Shown here: piece by piece, positions 19,522 through 28,548 of the stretch
Numbering within the stretch: position 1 is the stretch's first letter
How the letters are laid out: the number at the start of each line of letters is the position of its first letter
Assembly: GCF_042847215.1 (NCBI RefSeq)
Contig: NZ_AP031500.1
Coordinates: forward strand, 1,240,001 to 1,304,000
Direction of reading: 5' to 3'
Length of the DNA stretch: 64,000 bases
Origin: Gilvimarinus japonicus
GTDB lineage: Bacteria > Pseudomonadota > Gammaproteobacteria > Pseudomonadales > Cellvibrionaceae
The notes under the pieces: generated by a model
What the model was told of the DNA's origin: nothing
The model's input: only the letters and a program-made list of their open reading frames with translations
Database searches by the model: none
Position numbers and translations under genes: made by a program

Positions 19522-20700
19522 TTACAGAGAGCTTACATCTGAGGGCGACACGTCGCAGCTGGCCGAGTTCCAGTACTCGCCATACTTAGATGAAGAGCTG
19601 CCTTTTTCGACACCCTTGTACTCATCGCATACGTGCGGGTCGCCGGAGGAGTAATTTTTAATCCGCAGGTTTCGGATGGTGGCGCGATCACCATAGTTGC
19701 GGTTTACCCCGACGATAGCACCAATTTCGGCATCAATATTGACGTCGTAAATCAATACGTTGCGCGGGCCACCGTTGTTGGTACAGTTGCCACACGAGCG
19801 CCACAGCTTGCCGTGCTCGCCGTAAGTGGTAAAGCCACCGGATATAACCGTGGTGCTGTTTTTAGAGTTATGTTGGAATATTTTGTCCGGGCTGCCACCG
19901 TAGCCGCCATCTGAGTTGTAAGCTGAGCCGCCGACTATAGTCATAGTACCGCCCTCGGATTTATTGGTTGCGGCGTCTTCACATACATCTTCCCAAACTA
20001 CATCGGTGAGGGTGCAGTTGCCACCGGTACAGTGGATACCGTCGGCGCCACCGTTGGCGGCCAAGCGCACATTGCGCACTGAGGCGTTGTTAAGGCTGAT
20101 AACGGCTCCCTGGCTTTCGTCGTCGCCATTGCAACTTAAGCCGATGGTTTTGCCGCCGCAGTCGACGAAGCGGTTTGACAGCGAGGCGCCCGCGTAGCAT
20201 TCGCTAGAGCTGCCCACTTTTTGAAACGCCCATAACTGACCGGGGCCGCCCCAATAGCTAAACAGACGCACATCGGCGCCCGCGTACATGCTCATCTCCC
20301 ACACGTCCAGCGCACGACCACTGAACTTAGAGGTAATAGAGTGGTAATTGCCGCCTTGGTTGTCGATGTACCAGCGTTGATTGTCGCCGCCGCTGTAGCT
20401 CCACTGGCGCAGTTCGGCGCCGTCTTCGGCGTTCCACTCATAAACATCCAGTGATTTACCGCTGTGTACGGCGCGAATGGAGTAGCTACCGTCGCCCAGA
20501 GCCTGAACGTCAAACTGTTGGTTGGTACCGCCAATGGCAAACCACTGCATGACATTAGCGCCGTCGTCGCTGCTAAAGCTGTCCACATCGAGCGCGTTAC
20601 CATTGAGCTTGGATACGATGACATAGCGGCCGGAGGACAGCGCCGCAAAAGAGCTGGCACTAAAGGCCATCAGGGTTAATAGGATAAAGAGTTTCTTCAT
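19522..20700 (-). CDS. Secreted PL3 pectate lyase with ricin-type lectin domain
   Basis: A 392-residue enzyme. Residues 1-19 are a signal peptide. Residues about 22-160 are a ricin B-type beta-trefoil (CBM13) with three repeats built around ALDVDSFSSDDGANVMQW, SLDVYEWNAEDGAELRQW and ALDVWEMSMYAGADVRLF, each likely binding a sugar. Residues about 170-392 are a family 3 polysaccharide lyase (NVRLAANGGADGIHC, then VVWEDVCEDAATNKS, then DKIFQHNS), a small right-handed beta-helix that cleaves polygalacturonate by calcium-dependent beta-elimination. PL3 domains are Cys-rich, as here. It converges with the AraC-type regulator gene (41-base gap). No other pectin gene lies in the window, so it looks like a stand-alone enzyme. 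Confidence 0.88.
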   Translation of the reverse strand: MKKLFILLTLMAFSASSFAALSSGRYVIVSKLNGNALDVDSFSSDDGANVMQWFAIGGTNQQFDVQALGDGSYSIRAVHSGKSLDVYEWNAEDGAELRQWSYSGGDNQRWYIDNQGGNYHSITSKFSGRALDVWEMSMYAGADVRLFSYWGGPGQLWAFQKVGSSSECYAGASLSNRFVDCGGKTIGLSCNGDDESQGAVISLNNASVRNVRLAANGGADGIHCTGGNCTLTDVVWEDVCEDAATNKSEGGTMTIVGGSAYNSDGGYGGSPDKIFQHNSKNSTTVISGGFTTYGEHGKLWRSCGNCTNNGGPRNVLIYDVNIDAEIGAIVGVNRNYGDRATIRNLRIKNYSSGDPHVCDEYKGVEKGSSSSKYGEYWNSASCDVSPSDVSSL

Positions 20701-21202
20701 GGTTCAACCTCATTCATTATCGTTGTTGTCACAAATAGGCGACAGAAGGCGCCTAGCCAAATAACCTCGGTGTGTGGCAAGGGCATTTACCAAGACACCG
20801 TAGGAGGAGTGATAATAATGAAAAGGACATGCTTATTAATACTATTAAACTATATTAATACCTAATGGTAGGCCAATTTCTTATTTCTTTAGGTTTTGGT
20901 CAGGCCTGTTTGGTGTGGCAAAATATTAGGCCCGCTAGGTTGGTGATTGAAAAACCTATATTATTCAGTTGCTTAGCGTAAAGTGGCGGTAAAGCCCTGC
21001 TATTTTAGGGTTGTCGTTTAAATCGCTTTATAGTGCCGTGATATAATATGTATGACATATCAATGTTTTTGCTTAATCTTACTTGGTCTAACTTAAATTG
21101 ACCTAGTGGTTAAGTAGGCCCGATTTTAGGCGTGTGTCTATCTTTTCTATCGCTTTTTGGGTCTACACTAACGCTTCCACTCTCTTAGTTTTATATTCTG
21201 CT
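20701..21202. other. Intergenic region between pectate lyase and exporter genes
   Basis: About 500 bases between divergent genes, more AT-rich than its surroundings (20820-20880 and 21000-21060). A good extended -10, TG-A-TATAAT at 21039-21047, points toward the exporter gene, with a ~155-base leader. An AT-rich imperfect palindrome around 20834-20862 (TTAATACTATTAAACTATATTAATA region, read as two TTAATA halves) could be a regulator site. Nothing else was recognised. Confidence 0.4.
21039..21047 (+). promoter_or_regulatory. Extended -10 promoter element for MFS exporter
   Basis: TG, one base, then TATAAT (21042-21047). Extended -10 promoters can work without a strong -35, and none is seen here. 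Confidence 0.4.
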
Positions 21203-22420
21203 ATGCCTACACCGTCTATCCAGCGCTCTGACACAATTTCGTTGCCCTTAGTTATTACCTTGGCGGCCACCATGATGTTGGGGCCTTTTTCACTCGATAC
21301 TTACTTGCCTGCATTTCCGGCCATTGCTGTTGATTTGGGAGTGTCCTCACAGGCGGTAGCGGTGAGTGTTTCGGTGTATGTCTTTGCGCTGGCGATAGGG
21401 CAACTTATTGGCGGGCCGCTATCCGATAAATTAGGACGCAAGCAGGTGTTGATGGTGGGTTTGTTGATTTTTGCGTTTGCCAGTGCGCTGTTGGCGACGT
21501 TGCATACCTTGCCGCACTTTTTAATTGGTCGCGCGTTGCAAGCCATTGGTGCGGGCTGGGTGTTGGTGTCCGTGCCAGCGCTGGTTCGCGACCGTATCAG
21601 CGGGCAAGAAGCCGCCAAGCTGTTTTCGTTTTTGGGCTTGATTTTGGTGGTGGCGCCGGGCATTGCCCCAAGTATTGGCAGCTTGCTGCTGAAGATCGGC
21701 CATTGGTCGGGAATTTTTGTGTTTATGGCGGTGTATGCGGTTTTGATGATTCCGCTGCTAATTAAAATAGTGTTTAGCGAGCCGCCCCTGCCGCGCCCGG
21801 TCGAGAAAGTGCCGGGGAGTATTATTCAGCGTTATGTGGCGGTCTTTAAAAATCGCACGGCGCTGGCGTATATCGCCTGGCAGGTGGGGGCGTTCTCGGT
21901 AATGATGGTGTTTATTACCCACAGCTCGTTTATTTATCAAGATCATTTTGGCCAGTCGGCCGATGCGTTTGCCATTATGTTTGCGGCTAATATCGCCGCT
22001 ATGTTTTGCTGCAATTTAGTGAATCGGGCGCTGCTGGCGCGCTGCTTTAGTTCACTGCATATTTTGCAGCTTGCCACCGGGCTACAAGGCATAGGGTTAG
22101 TCGCGTTAACATTGGCGGCGGTATTTGCATGGCCGGTGTGGGTGTTTTTACCTGCCATGATGATCACCATTGGCGCTCACGGCGCGCTCTCGCCCAATAT
22201 TCAGGCCTGTTATATGGAGCACTTTGCGCAAAACAGCGGCACCGCGGCGGCATTGCTTGGTGCTTGTCAGTTTGGCGGGGCGGGGTTGTTAAGCGCACTG
22301 TCGGGGCTGTTGCCGCATACGTTATTGTCGGTCGTGTTGGCGATGGTGGCGTGCGGACTGCTAGCGCAGTGTTTTATGTGGCGCTCGGTGTGGCGGGGCC
22401 GCCGGATGAATGGTTCTTAA
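21203..22420 (+). CDS. Bcr/CflA-type MFS drug exporter
   Basis: A ~405-residue major facilitator with 12 predicted helices. The N-terminus has the Bcr/CflA signature (GPFSLDTYLPAFPAIAVDLG) and the first cytoplasmic loop has GGPLSDKLGRKQVL, the MFS motif A. Family members export bicyclomycin, chloramphenicol, sulfonamides or other small compounds by proton antiport in the inner membrane. The ATG at 21203 is chosen because it fits the family N-terminus; a GTG at 21134 would add 23 hydrophobic residues. Neither has a good ribosome-binding site, so the start is uncertain. The gene has its own terminator and appears to be a single-gene unit unrelated to its neighbours. Confidence 0.85.
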   Translation: MPTPSIQRSDTISLPLVITLAATMMLGPFSLDTYLPAFPAIAVDLGVSSQAVAVSVSVYVFALAIGQLIGGPLSDKLGRKQVLMVGLLIFAFASALLATLHTLPHFLIGRALQAIGAGWVLVSVPALVRDRISGQEAAKLFSFLGLILVVAPGIAPSIGSLLLKIGHWSGIFVFMAVYAVLMIPLLIKIVFSEPPLPRPVEKVPGSIIQRYVAVFKNRTALAYIAWQVGAFSVMMVFITHSSFIYQDHFGQSADAFAIMFAANIAAMFCCNLVNRALLARCFSSLHILQLATGLQGIGLVALTLAAVFAWPVWVFLPAMMITIGAHGALSPNIQACYMEHFAQNSGTAAALLGACQFGGAGLLSALSGLLPHTLLSVVLAMVACGLLAQCFMWRSVWRGRRMNGS

Positions 22421-22431
22421 TATTAATAGTG

Positions 22432-22468
22432 CTAAGGCAGAGTGAAAAGCCGCTCTGCCTTAGTTTTT
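22432..22468 (+). terminator. Intrinsic terminator after MFS exporter
   Basis: CTAAGGCAGAG (22432-22442) pairs perfectly with CTCTGCCTTAG (22453-22463), followed by five T (22464-22468). It works for the plus-strand gene and sits directly at the end of urtE. Confidence 0.92.
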
Positions 22469-22471
22469 ATA

Positions 22472-23167
22472 TTAAACGCTTAAGTACTTCTGCACTAAAT
22501 CATCGTTCAATTCATCGATGGCGCCAGTGGCCTCCACTTTGCCCCGCTCCATAATGTAAAAATGGTCGGCGACTTTACGGGCAAAGGGTAGTTTTTGTTC
22601 CACCAGTAAAACCGTTAAACCAAACTCATGGTTCAGCCGGCGGATGACGTTGCCGATGTCACGCACAACGTTGGGTTGGATGCCTTCGGTGGGCTCGTCC
22701 AAGATTAGCAGCTTAGGGTCGAGTACCAGCGCGCGGCCAATGGCAAGTTGTTGTTGCTGACCGCCGGATAAGTCGCCGCCACGGCGGTGTTTCATCTCTT
22801 TAAGTACCGGAAACAGCTCGTAAATTAAGTCGGGCACTTGGCTTTTGCCGTCGGGCCGAGCACCAAGGGATATTTTTAGATTCTCTTCGACGGTTAGCAG
22901 CGGGAAGATCTCGCGGCCCTGTGGTACATAGCCGATGCCAGCGCGGGCGCGGGCCTCGGTGGAGGCTTTACTGATGTCTTTGCCGTTAAAGATGATGCTG
23001 CCATCTTTAATAGGCAGTAAGCCGGTAATGCATTTAAGTAAAGTGGTTTTACCCACGCCATTGCGGCCAATTAGGCAGCCGCAGGTGCCTTCGGGTAGTT
23101 CCAAATCCAGATCCCAGAGGATATGGCTTTGGCCGTAGTATTGGTTAATTGATTGTATGTTTAGCAC
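22472..23167 (-). CDS. urtE: Urea ABC transporter ATP-binding subunit UrtE
   Basis: A 231-residue ATPase, last of the urtABCDE set. It has Walker A GRNGVGKTT, the ABC signature LSGGQQQQ, and Walker B LLILDEPTEG with the IQPNVV segment typical of branched-chain amino acid/urea (LivF-like) subunits. Together with UrtD it powers urea uptake through UrtBC. The start is GTG at 23167 with GGAG 7 bases upstream, giving the usual UrtE N-terminus (MLNIQSINQYYG); a frame to 23230 adds 21 residues with no match. It lies 121 bases after urtD, a wider gap than elsewhere in the operon. Confidence 0.92.
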   Translation of the reverse strand: MLNIQSINQYYGQSHILWDLDLELPEGTCGCLIGRNGVGKTTLLKCITGLLPIKDGSIIFNGKDISKASTEARARAGIGYVPQGREIFPLLTVEENLKISLGARPDGKSQVPDLIYELFPVLKEMKHRRGGDLSGGQQQQLAIGRALVLDPKLLILDEPTEGIQPNVVRDIGNVIRRLNHEFGLTVLLVEQKLPFARKVADHFYIMERGKVEATGAIDELNDDLVQKYLSV

Positions 23168-23288
23168 TGTGTTGCTCCAATTATTGTTGGGAGAGCGGGG
23201 CACGGTTGACGGAAAACGGTTAACGGCCAAGTGAATTCTGTATTTCGTTCTCCGTCCATCGTTATCCGTTTCTCTTCATCGCCAACCA

Positions 23289-24113
23289 TCATTCCCCCAA
23301 ATACACCTCAATCACTTTAGGGTTGCTCTGTACTTGATCCATTGTGCCTTCGGCCAATACTGAGCCCTGGTGTAGCACCGTGACATTTTTGGCGATAGAG
23401 CGAACAAAGGCCATATCGTGCTCAACCACAATCACGGAGTGTTTGCCGGCCAGGGACGTTAATAATTCGGCGGTACGCTCGGTTTCCTCGCCGGTCATAC
23501 CGGCTACAGGCTCATCGACCAGCAACACCCGCGGGCTTTGCATCAACAGCATGCCGATTTCTAACCATTGTTTTTGCCCATGGGATAAGTTGCCGGCGCT
23601 GTTATGAACATGTTGGCTAAGGCCGATGGTGTATAACACTTCGTCGATTTTATCGCGCTGTGCGCCGGTCAACTGGTGGCTTAGAATATGCCACACGCGT
23701 TTGTCGTCGGCGGTGGCGAGTTCTAAGTTTTCATACACCGAGAGCGCTTCAAACACCGTGGGTTTTTGAAACTTTCGGCCAATACCACCACGGGAAATTT
23801 GATGCTCAGACAGGTGCTGCAGGTTAATCTGTTGACCAAAAAAGATACTGCCCGAATCGGGCTTGGTCTTGCCGGTAATCACGTCCATCATGGTGGTTTT
23901 TCCGGCGCCGTTGGGGCCGATAATACAGCGCAGCTCGCCATCATCGATAAACAGGTTGAGGTTATTCAGTGCTTTAAACCCATCAAAACTGACGTTGACG
24001 TCTTCGATGTACAAAATGGGGCCGTGACTGGTATCCACCGCGTGGCCGAAGTTTGGGTCTTTTACCGGTAGGGCGCGGGTGCTCCAGTTGCGCGCGTGCT
24101 TAAACGGGTTCAT
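23289..24113 (-). CDS. urtD: Urea ABC transporter ATP-binding subunit UrtD
   Basis: A 274-residue LivG-like ATPase. Walker A is GPNGAGKTTMMD, the signature LSHGQKQWLEI, Walker B VLLVDEPVAGM, and the switch His is in VVEHDM. The H in place of G in the signature (LSHGQ) is the usual form in UrtD. Its start ATG overlaps the urtC stop by four bases (ATGA) and has AGGAGG 7 bases upstream, showing translational coupling. It acts on the cytoplasmic face with UrtE to drive urea import. Confidence 0.93.
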   Translation of the reverse strand: MNPFKHARNWSTRALPVKDPNFGHAVDTSHGPILYIEDVNVSFDGFKALNNLNLFIDDGELRCIIGPNGAGKTTMMDVITGKTKPDSGSIFFGQQINLQHLSEHQISRGGIGRKFQKPTVFEALSVYENLELATADDKRVWHILSHQLTGAQRDKIDEVLYTIGLSQHVHNSAGNLSHGQKQWLEIGMLLMQSPRVLLVDEPVAGMTGEETERTAELLTSLAGKHSVIVVEHDMAFVRSIAKNVTVLHQGSVLAEGTMDQVQSNPKVIEVYLGE

Positions 24114-25234
24114 GGTGCGTCCTCCTGTTTGGCGTCATCGCTTTTTTTGTCGTGGCGCTTAAAGCGGCTGAATAAACCCACGAGACCTTTCGGCAATACC
24201 AGTGTGACTAAGACAAATAATAAACCTAAGGGAAACAGCCAAGCCTCTGGGTAAAAGCTGGTGAAAATGGTCTTGCCATAGTTGACACTAAAGGCACCGA
24301 CAATGGCGCCGTACAGCGTGCCGCGCCCGCCCGTAGCTACCCAAACCACCAGCTCAATGGAGTTAAGTGGCGAGAACTCACCCGGGTTGATAATACCTAC
24401 TTGTGGTACATAGAGGGCGCCGGCGATACCCGCCAGAACCGCCGAGAAGACAAACAACCACAGCTTGTAGGACTCCACTTGATAACCGCAAAAGCGGGTG
24501 CGCGTTTCGGCATCGCGAATAGAAACGATTACCCGGCCCATGCGCGAGGTCACGATATAGCGGCAGGCAAGATAGGCGATGATAAGCATAATGCCCGAGG
24601 CTAAAAACAGACCGATACGGGTAGAGTCAGCGGTGATGGAAAAACCGAGTATATCTTTAAAATCGGTTAGGCCATTGTTGCCACCAAAGCCCATTTCGTT
24701 GCGAAAAAACGCCAGCATTAAGGCGTAGGTAAGTGCCTGGGTAATAATGGCAAAATAAACCCCGGTAACCCGCGAGCGAAATGCCAGCCAGCCGAATACC
24801 CAGGCAAGTATCGCAGGCACCATTATCACCATCAGCATGGCAAACCAAAACATATCAAACCCAAGCCAATACCAAGGCAGGCTATCCCAGTTTAAAAACA
24901 CCATAAAGTCCGGCAGTAGCGGATCGCCGTATTTACCGCGATCGCCAACTTGGCGCATTAGATACATGCCCATGGCGTAGCCACCCAGCGCAAAAAAGGC
25001 GCCGTGACCGAGCGACAAAATACCGGCGTAGCCCCAGATTAAATCCAGCGCTAGTGCCAGCAAGGCATAACATAAAAATTTGCCGAGTAGTGTTACGGTG
25101 AAGGTAGAAACATGCAGCGCCGAGCTTTCAGGCACCGCTAAGTTTAAAATGGGCACGAGTACACAGGTAAGGAGAAGTATCCCCAGCACCACCATGCCGC
25201 CTTTGTCACTGGTCAGTAAACGTTGCGTTAACAT
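24110..25234 (-). CDS. urtC: Urea ABC transporter permease UrtC
   Basis: A ~374-residue LivM-like permease with 8-10 hydrophobic helices. Family landmarks include LDLIWGYAGILSLGHGAFFALGGYAMGMY, the large loop with YGDPLLPDFM that is usual in UrtC, and GRGTLYGAIVGAF near the end. It forms the membrane channel with UrtB. The ATG at 25234 is preferred over a TTG at 25246, which would add four residues. It is separated by about 90 bases from urtB and overlaps urtD by four bases. Confidence 0.92.
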   Translation of the reverse strand: MLTQRLLTSDKGGMVVLGILLLTCVLVPILNLAVPESSALHVSTFTVTLLGKFLCYALLALALDLIWGYAGILSLGHGAFFALGGYAMGMYLMRQVGDRGKYGDPLLPDFMVFLNWDSLPWYWLGFDMFWFAMLMVIMVPAILAWVFGWLAFRSRVTGVYFAIITQALTYALMLAFFRNEMGFGGNNGLTDFKDILGFSITADSTRIGLFLASGIMLIIAYLACRYIVTSRMGRVIVSIRDAETRTRFCGYQVESYKLWLFVFSAVLAGIAGALYVPQVGIINPGEFSPLNSIELVVWVATGGRGTLYGAIVGAFSVNYGKTIFTSFYPEAWLFPLGLLFVLVTLVLPKGLVGLFSRFKRHDKKSDDAKQEDAP

Positions 25235-25321
25235 AACTTTGTCCAACTCTTTTTTTGTTTCTCGTGCGCGGGTTTTTATAGTGAGCCGCGCGGGTGTTTA
25301 TGGGCGTATAGGCGTTGCCGT

Positions 25322-26953
25322 TTAATCGGCGGCAGCGCGGCCTTTTTGTGGAAACAGCCCTTTGGGTTTTTTCTGAATAAACAGAATTAACAGCACAAGA
25401 ATCAAAACTTTGGCCAACACCGCGCCGGCGTAGGGCTCCATAAACTTATTGAGTAAACCAATGCCCATAGCGCCGACCAATGTGCCCCATAAATTACCGA
25501 CACCACCAAATACCACCACCATAAACGAGTCGATAATATAGGCTTGGCCCAAGTTGGGGCCGACATTGGTAAGCTGCGACAGGGCGACCCCGGCGATACC
25601 GGCAATACCCGAGCCCAGGCCAAAGGTCAGGGCGTCGACCCAGCTGGCGCGTACGCCGACGGCGCGCGCCATGGGGCGATTTTGCGATACAGCGCGGACT
25701 TTAAGCCCGAGAGAAGTCTTTTTAAGAATGGTCAGCAGGGCAAAAAAGACCATCAGCCCAAACAGTAAAATGTAAAGCCGGTTAAAGGTAAGTGATAGGG
25801 CTGGATTGATTTGCAGCGAGCCACTCATCCACTCTGGCAGGCTGACGGCGCGGTTTAATGGTGAGAATATTGAGCGAGCGGCCTGCTGCAAAATAAGGCT
25901 AATACCAAACGTGGCCAATAGTGTCTCGAGTGGACGACCGTATAAAAACTGAATCACGCCGCGCTCGATAGCAATACCCACTAAGCCCGCGACCACAAAG
26001 GCACTGGGAATGGCAATAAACAAGCTTATGCCGATATGGTTAGGTAATAGCTGCTGAATGACCCAAGTAGTATAGGCGCCGATCATCATAAGTTCGCCGT
26101 GGGCCATGTTGATTACCCCCATGACGCCAAAAGTAATGGCGAGTCCGATGGCGGAGAGTAAAAAAACTGAGCCAAGACTTAAACCAAAAAACACGTTCTC
26201 AGAAAAACGGAATACTTTAAGGCGCCCCTCAATCGACTCCAGGGCTTGTTGCGCTTCTTGTTGTACGGCTTTGTCCGGGTCGCTATCGGCCAGTGCCGCT
26301 AGCGGGCCACGCACCTCGGGAATGAGCGAACCTTGCAGCTGTTTAACTGCATTGAGGCGTACATTGGCGTCATCGCTTTGAATGTTGTACATCGCAATGG
26401 CTGTGCTCATGGCATCGCGTACGCCGCTATCGAGCTCGCTTGCACGCAGAGCTTGCAAGGTGGTGGCGGTTTCTTCATTGCCGCCGTCGGTGATTAGACG
26501 GTTAACCGCCCCTAACCGGACGGCTTTGTCGGGGCTGCTCAGGTTTAGCTGCGCCACCAATGTGTGCAGCTGACTGCGCAGTTTATTGTGAATAGGGATA
26601 CGCTTTAATCGGCCCAAATCGTCACTGATGAGGGCACCGGTTTGGGCGCTTAGTAGCGAGTCATCCTCGAGCTCGATAACCACCAGCGTGGGGTCGCCTC
26701 TGGTAGCCTTGAGTGATCCGTCTTGTAGCGCGCTAAGTACGATGGCGCTGCGCTCGTGTTTAAGTGTGGCGATGGCCGAGACGGTTTTAATTCGCTTGCT
26801 TAAACTGCCCTCAGCCAGTTCATCAACGAGGGTGTTAAAGGTGGTGGTTTTATCAGGCGCGCTCTGCGCGTAGCCCGGCGAAAACCCCAGCGCCATTACC
26901 AGCAGTAAAGTGAAGCTTAGGTAACGACGAACCGAGTTCTGTAATTTGAACAT
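25322..26953 (-). CDS. urtB: Urea ABC transporter permease UrtB with long N-terminal domain
   Basis: A ~543-residue LivH-like permease. A signal-like helix (RYLSFTLLLVMALG...YAQS) is followed by a ~230-residue soluble region with HEAT-like repeats (KAVRLGAVNRLI, NVRLNAVKQL, then PDKAVQQEAQQAL). The membrane domain starts around residue 260 (FFGLSLGSVFLLSAIGLAITFGVMGVINMAHGELMMIGAYTTW) and ends GLFPQKGRAAAD. The N-terminal domain is normal for proteobacterial UrtB and should lie in the periplasm. The start is uncertain: ATG codons at 26953 and 26971 and a GTG at 27010 are all in frame and none has a good ribosome-binding site; 26953 gives the neatest signal segment. Confidence 0.88.
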   Translation of the reverse strand: MFKLQNSVRRYLSFTLLLVMALGFSPGYAQSAPDKTTTFNTLVDELAEGSLSKRIKTVSAIATLKHERSAIVLSALQDGSLKATRGDPTLVVIELEDDSLLSAQTGALISDDLGRLKRIPIHNKLRSQLHTLVAQLNLSSPDKAVRLGAVNRLITDGGNEETATTLQALRASELDSGVRDAMSTAIAMYNIQSDDANVRLNAVKQLQGSLIPEVRGPLAALADSDPDKAVQQEAQQALESIEGRLKVFRFSENVFFGLSLGSVFLLSAIGLAITFGVMGVINMAHGELMMIGAYTTWVIQQLLPNHIGISLFIAIPSAFVVAGLVGIAIERGVIQFLYGRPLETLLATFGISLILQQAARSIFSPLNRAVSLPEWMSGSLQINPALSLTFNRLYILLFGLMVFFALLTILKKTSLGLKVRAVSQNRPMARAVGVRASWVDALTFGLGSGIAGIAGVALSQLTNVGPNLGQAYIIDSFMVVVFGGVGNLWGTLVGAMGIGLLNKFMEPYAGAVLAKVLILVLLILFIQKKPKGLFPQKGRAAAD

Positions 26954-27023
26954 GGCATTAGTCACTATCATGGTGTTTGAGGATGTTGTTATGCTTACTG
27001 TTTTAAGCACTTATCGTTGTTAT

Positions 27024-27050
27024 CTGTCAGGGGCTTCGCACCCCTGACAG
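27024..27050 (-). promoter_or_regulatory. Stem-loop between urtA and urtB
   Basis: CTGTCAGGGG (27024-27033) pairs perfectly with CCCCTGACAG (27041-27050), loop 7 nt, located between the urtA stop and the urtB start. No T-run follows on the minus strand. Such hairpins often protect the 3' end of a binding-protein message so that it outnumbers the permease messages. Confidence 0.7.
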
Positions 27051-27073
27051 TGATGCCGGTCGCTATACTTAAT

Positions 27074-28372
27074 TTACTCAGTCGCGCCTACGCATTTTTT
27101 ACTCATCTCGTTGTAGTTGCCGCAGCTGATTGGAGCGGTCCAGTCGGAGATTAAATCTTTCGAGCCTTCAAGGTAGTCAGACCAAGCGTCGCCAGGCACT
27201 AACCCTTCGGTTTCCCAAACGGTAAGAAACTGACCATCTTCCTGAATCTCACCAATTAATACAGGCTTAGTGATGTGGTGGTTAGGCAGCATTTTGCTGG
27301 TGCCGCCGGTTAAGTTGGGTACTTCAACGCCGACAATGGCATCAATCACTTTGTCGGAGTCGGTAGAACCGGCTTTTTCGACCGCTTTTACCCACATATT
27401 GAAGCCGATGTAGTGCGCCTCCATCGGGTCGTTGGTAACGCGCTTGTCGTCTTCAATAAACGCCAGCCACTGGTCGATAAACTGATTGTTCTCGTCAGTA
27501 TCCACACTCATAAAGTAATTCCACGCGGCCATGTGGCCTACCAATGGTTTAGCATCGATACCCGACAGCTCTTCTTCGCCCACTGAGAAAGCAACTACCG
27601 GAATATCCTCGGCCGAAATACCTTGGTTGCCTAGCTCGCGGTAGAAAGGTACGTTGGCGTCACCGTTAATGGTTGAGACAACGGCGGTCTTTTTACCAGC
27701 GCTGCCAAAGCGTTTGATGTCCGAGACAATGTTCTGCCAATCGGAGTGACCAAACGGGGTGTAGTTGATCATAATGTCGGACTCTTTAACGCCTTTCGAT
27801 TTTAAATAGGCGGCAAGAATTTTGTTGGTGGTGCGCGGGTACACATAATCGGTACCGGCCAGTACCCAGCGTTTTACTTCCAGGTCATTCATCAGGTAAT
27901 CAACCGCGGGAATCGCTTGCTGGTTGGGTGCCGCGCCGGTGTAAAATACGTTGCGTGATGACTCTTCACCTTCGTACTGTACGGGGTAAAAAAGTAAGCC
28001 GTTTAGCTCTTCGACGACGGGCAGTACTGATTTACGCGAAACGGATGTCCAGCAGCCAAAAATGGCATCGACGCCCTCTTGCGAGATAAGCTCGCGAGTT
28101 TTCTCGGCAAATAAAGGCCAGTTGGAAGCCGGGTCAACCACGACAGGCTCAAGTTTTTTACCCAGCAATCCGCCTTTTTTGTTTTGCTCTTCGATAAGCA
28201 TCAACATGGTGTCTTTGAGGGTGGTTTCTGAGATGGCCATAGTGCCGGATAGCGAGTGCAGTACGCCGACCTTAATGGTGTCATCTTCGGCGTAGCTGTT
28301 GGCTGCGGACAGTGTCATCCCGCAGGCAAGACCTAGCGCGCCAACGGTTTTTGCCAGTTTTCTTAATATCAT
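27074..28372 (-). CDS. urtA: Urea ABC transporter substrate-binding protein UrtA
   Basis: A 432-residue periplasmic binding protein, first gene of urtABCDE. The signal peptide is about 1-28 (ends NSYAE). The mature protein begins IKVGVLHSLSGTMAISE, the UrtA/FmdD signature, and contains EGEESSRNVFYTGAAPNQQAIPAVDYL, also typical. It binds urea or short amides and hands them to UrtBC. GGAG lies 7 bases upstream of the ATG. It has a 264-base leader after atzF that can fold into three adjacent stems (see 28452-28548). Confidence 0.94.
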   Translation of the reverse strand: MILRKLAKTVGALGLACGMTLSAANSYAEDDTIKVGVLHSLSGTMAISETTLKDTMLMLIEEQNKKGGLLGKKLEPVVVDPASNWPLFAEKTRELISQEGVDAIFGCWTSVSRKSVLPVVEELNGLLFYPVQYEGEESSRNVFYTGAAPNQQAIPAVDYLMNDLEVKRWVLAGTDYVYPRTTNKILAAYLKSKGVKESDIMINYTPFGHSDWQNIVSDIKRFGSAGKKTAVVSTINGDANVPFYRELGNQGISAEDIPVVAFSVGEEELSGIDAKPLVGHMAAWNYFMSVDTDENNQFIDQWLAFIEDDKRVTNDPMEAHYIGFNMWVKAVEKAGSTDSDKVIDAIVGVEVPNLTGGTSKMLPNHHITKPVLIGEIQEDGQFLTVWETEGLVPGDAWSDYLEGSKDLISDWTAPISCGNYNEMSKKCVGATE

Positions 28373-28451
28373 GGTCGATCTCCATAGCTTGAGGTTAGAT
28401 GAGCGTCACGCAGTGTGCGCCCCAGTTTTACTCCCAGACATCGCGTTTACT

Positions 28452-28548
28452 AAGGCTCCCGACAATATCGGTTGCCCTTACCGAAGCTCACGCTTCGGTT
28501 TTACAGACAAGGCGATCCCACGGCCGATAAATTCATTATCAGCTTGTC
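28452..28548 (-). ncRNA. Candidate structured 5' leader upstream of urtA
   Basis: Three stem-loops sit side by side in 97 bases. Stem A, minus-strand 5' side first: GACAAG/CTTGTC (28506-28511 with 28543-28548) encloses CTGATAA/TTATCGG (28524-28542). Stem B: ACCGAAGC/GCTTCGGT (28480-28499) with loop GTGA, a GNRA tetraloop when read on the minus strand. Stem C: an AAGGGC/GCCTT pairing (28452-28479) around CCGA/TCGG. The GNRA loop and the absence of any gene support an RNA on the urtA strand. It does not match the conserved guanidine-I (ykkC) core that I know. A folded leader is seen; a riboswitch role is inference. Confidence 0.4.

Noticed and set aside
28410..28430. Sigma54 promoter directly upstream of urtA
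   Set aside because: A GG-N10-GC spacing exists in TGGGGCG-N4-CTGCG, but the flanking bases match poorly, unlike the atzF promoter.
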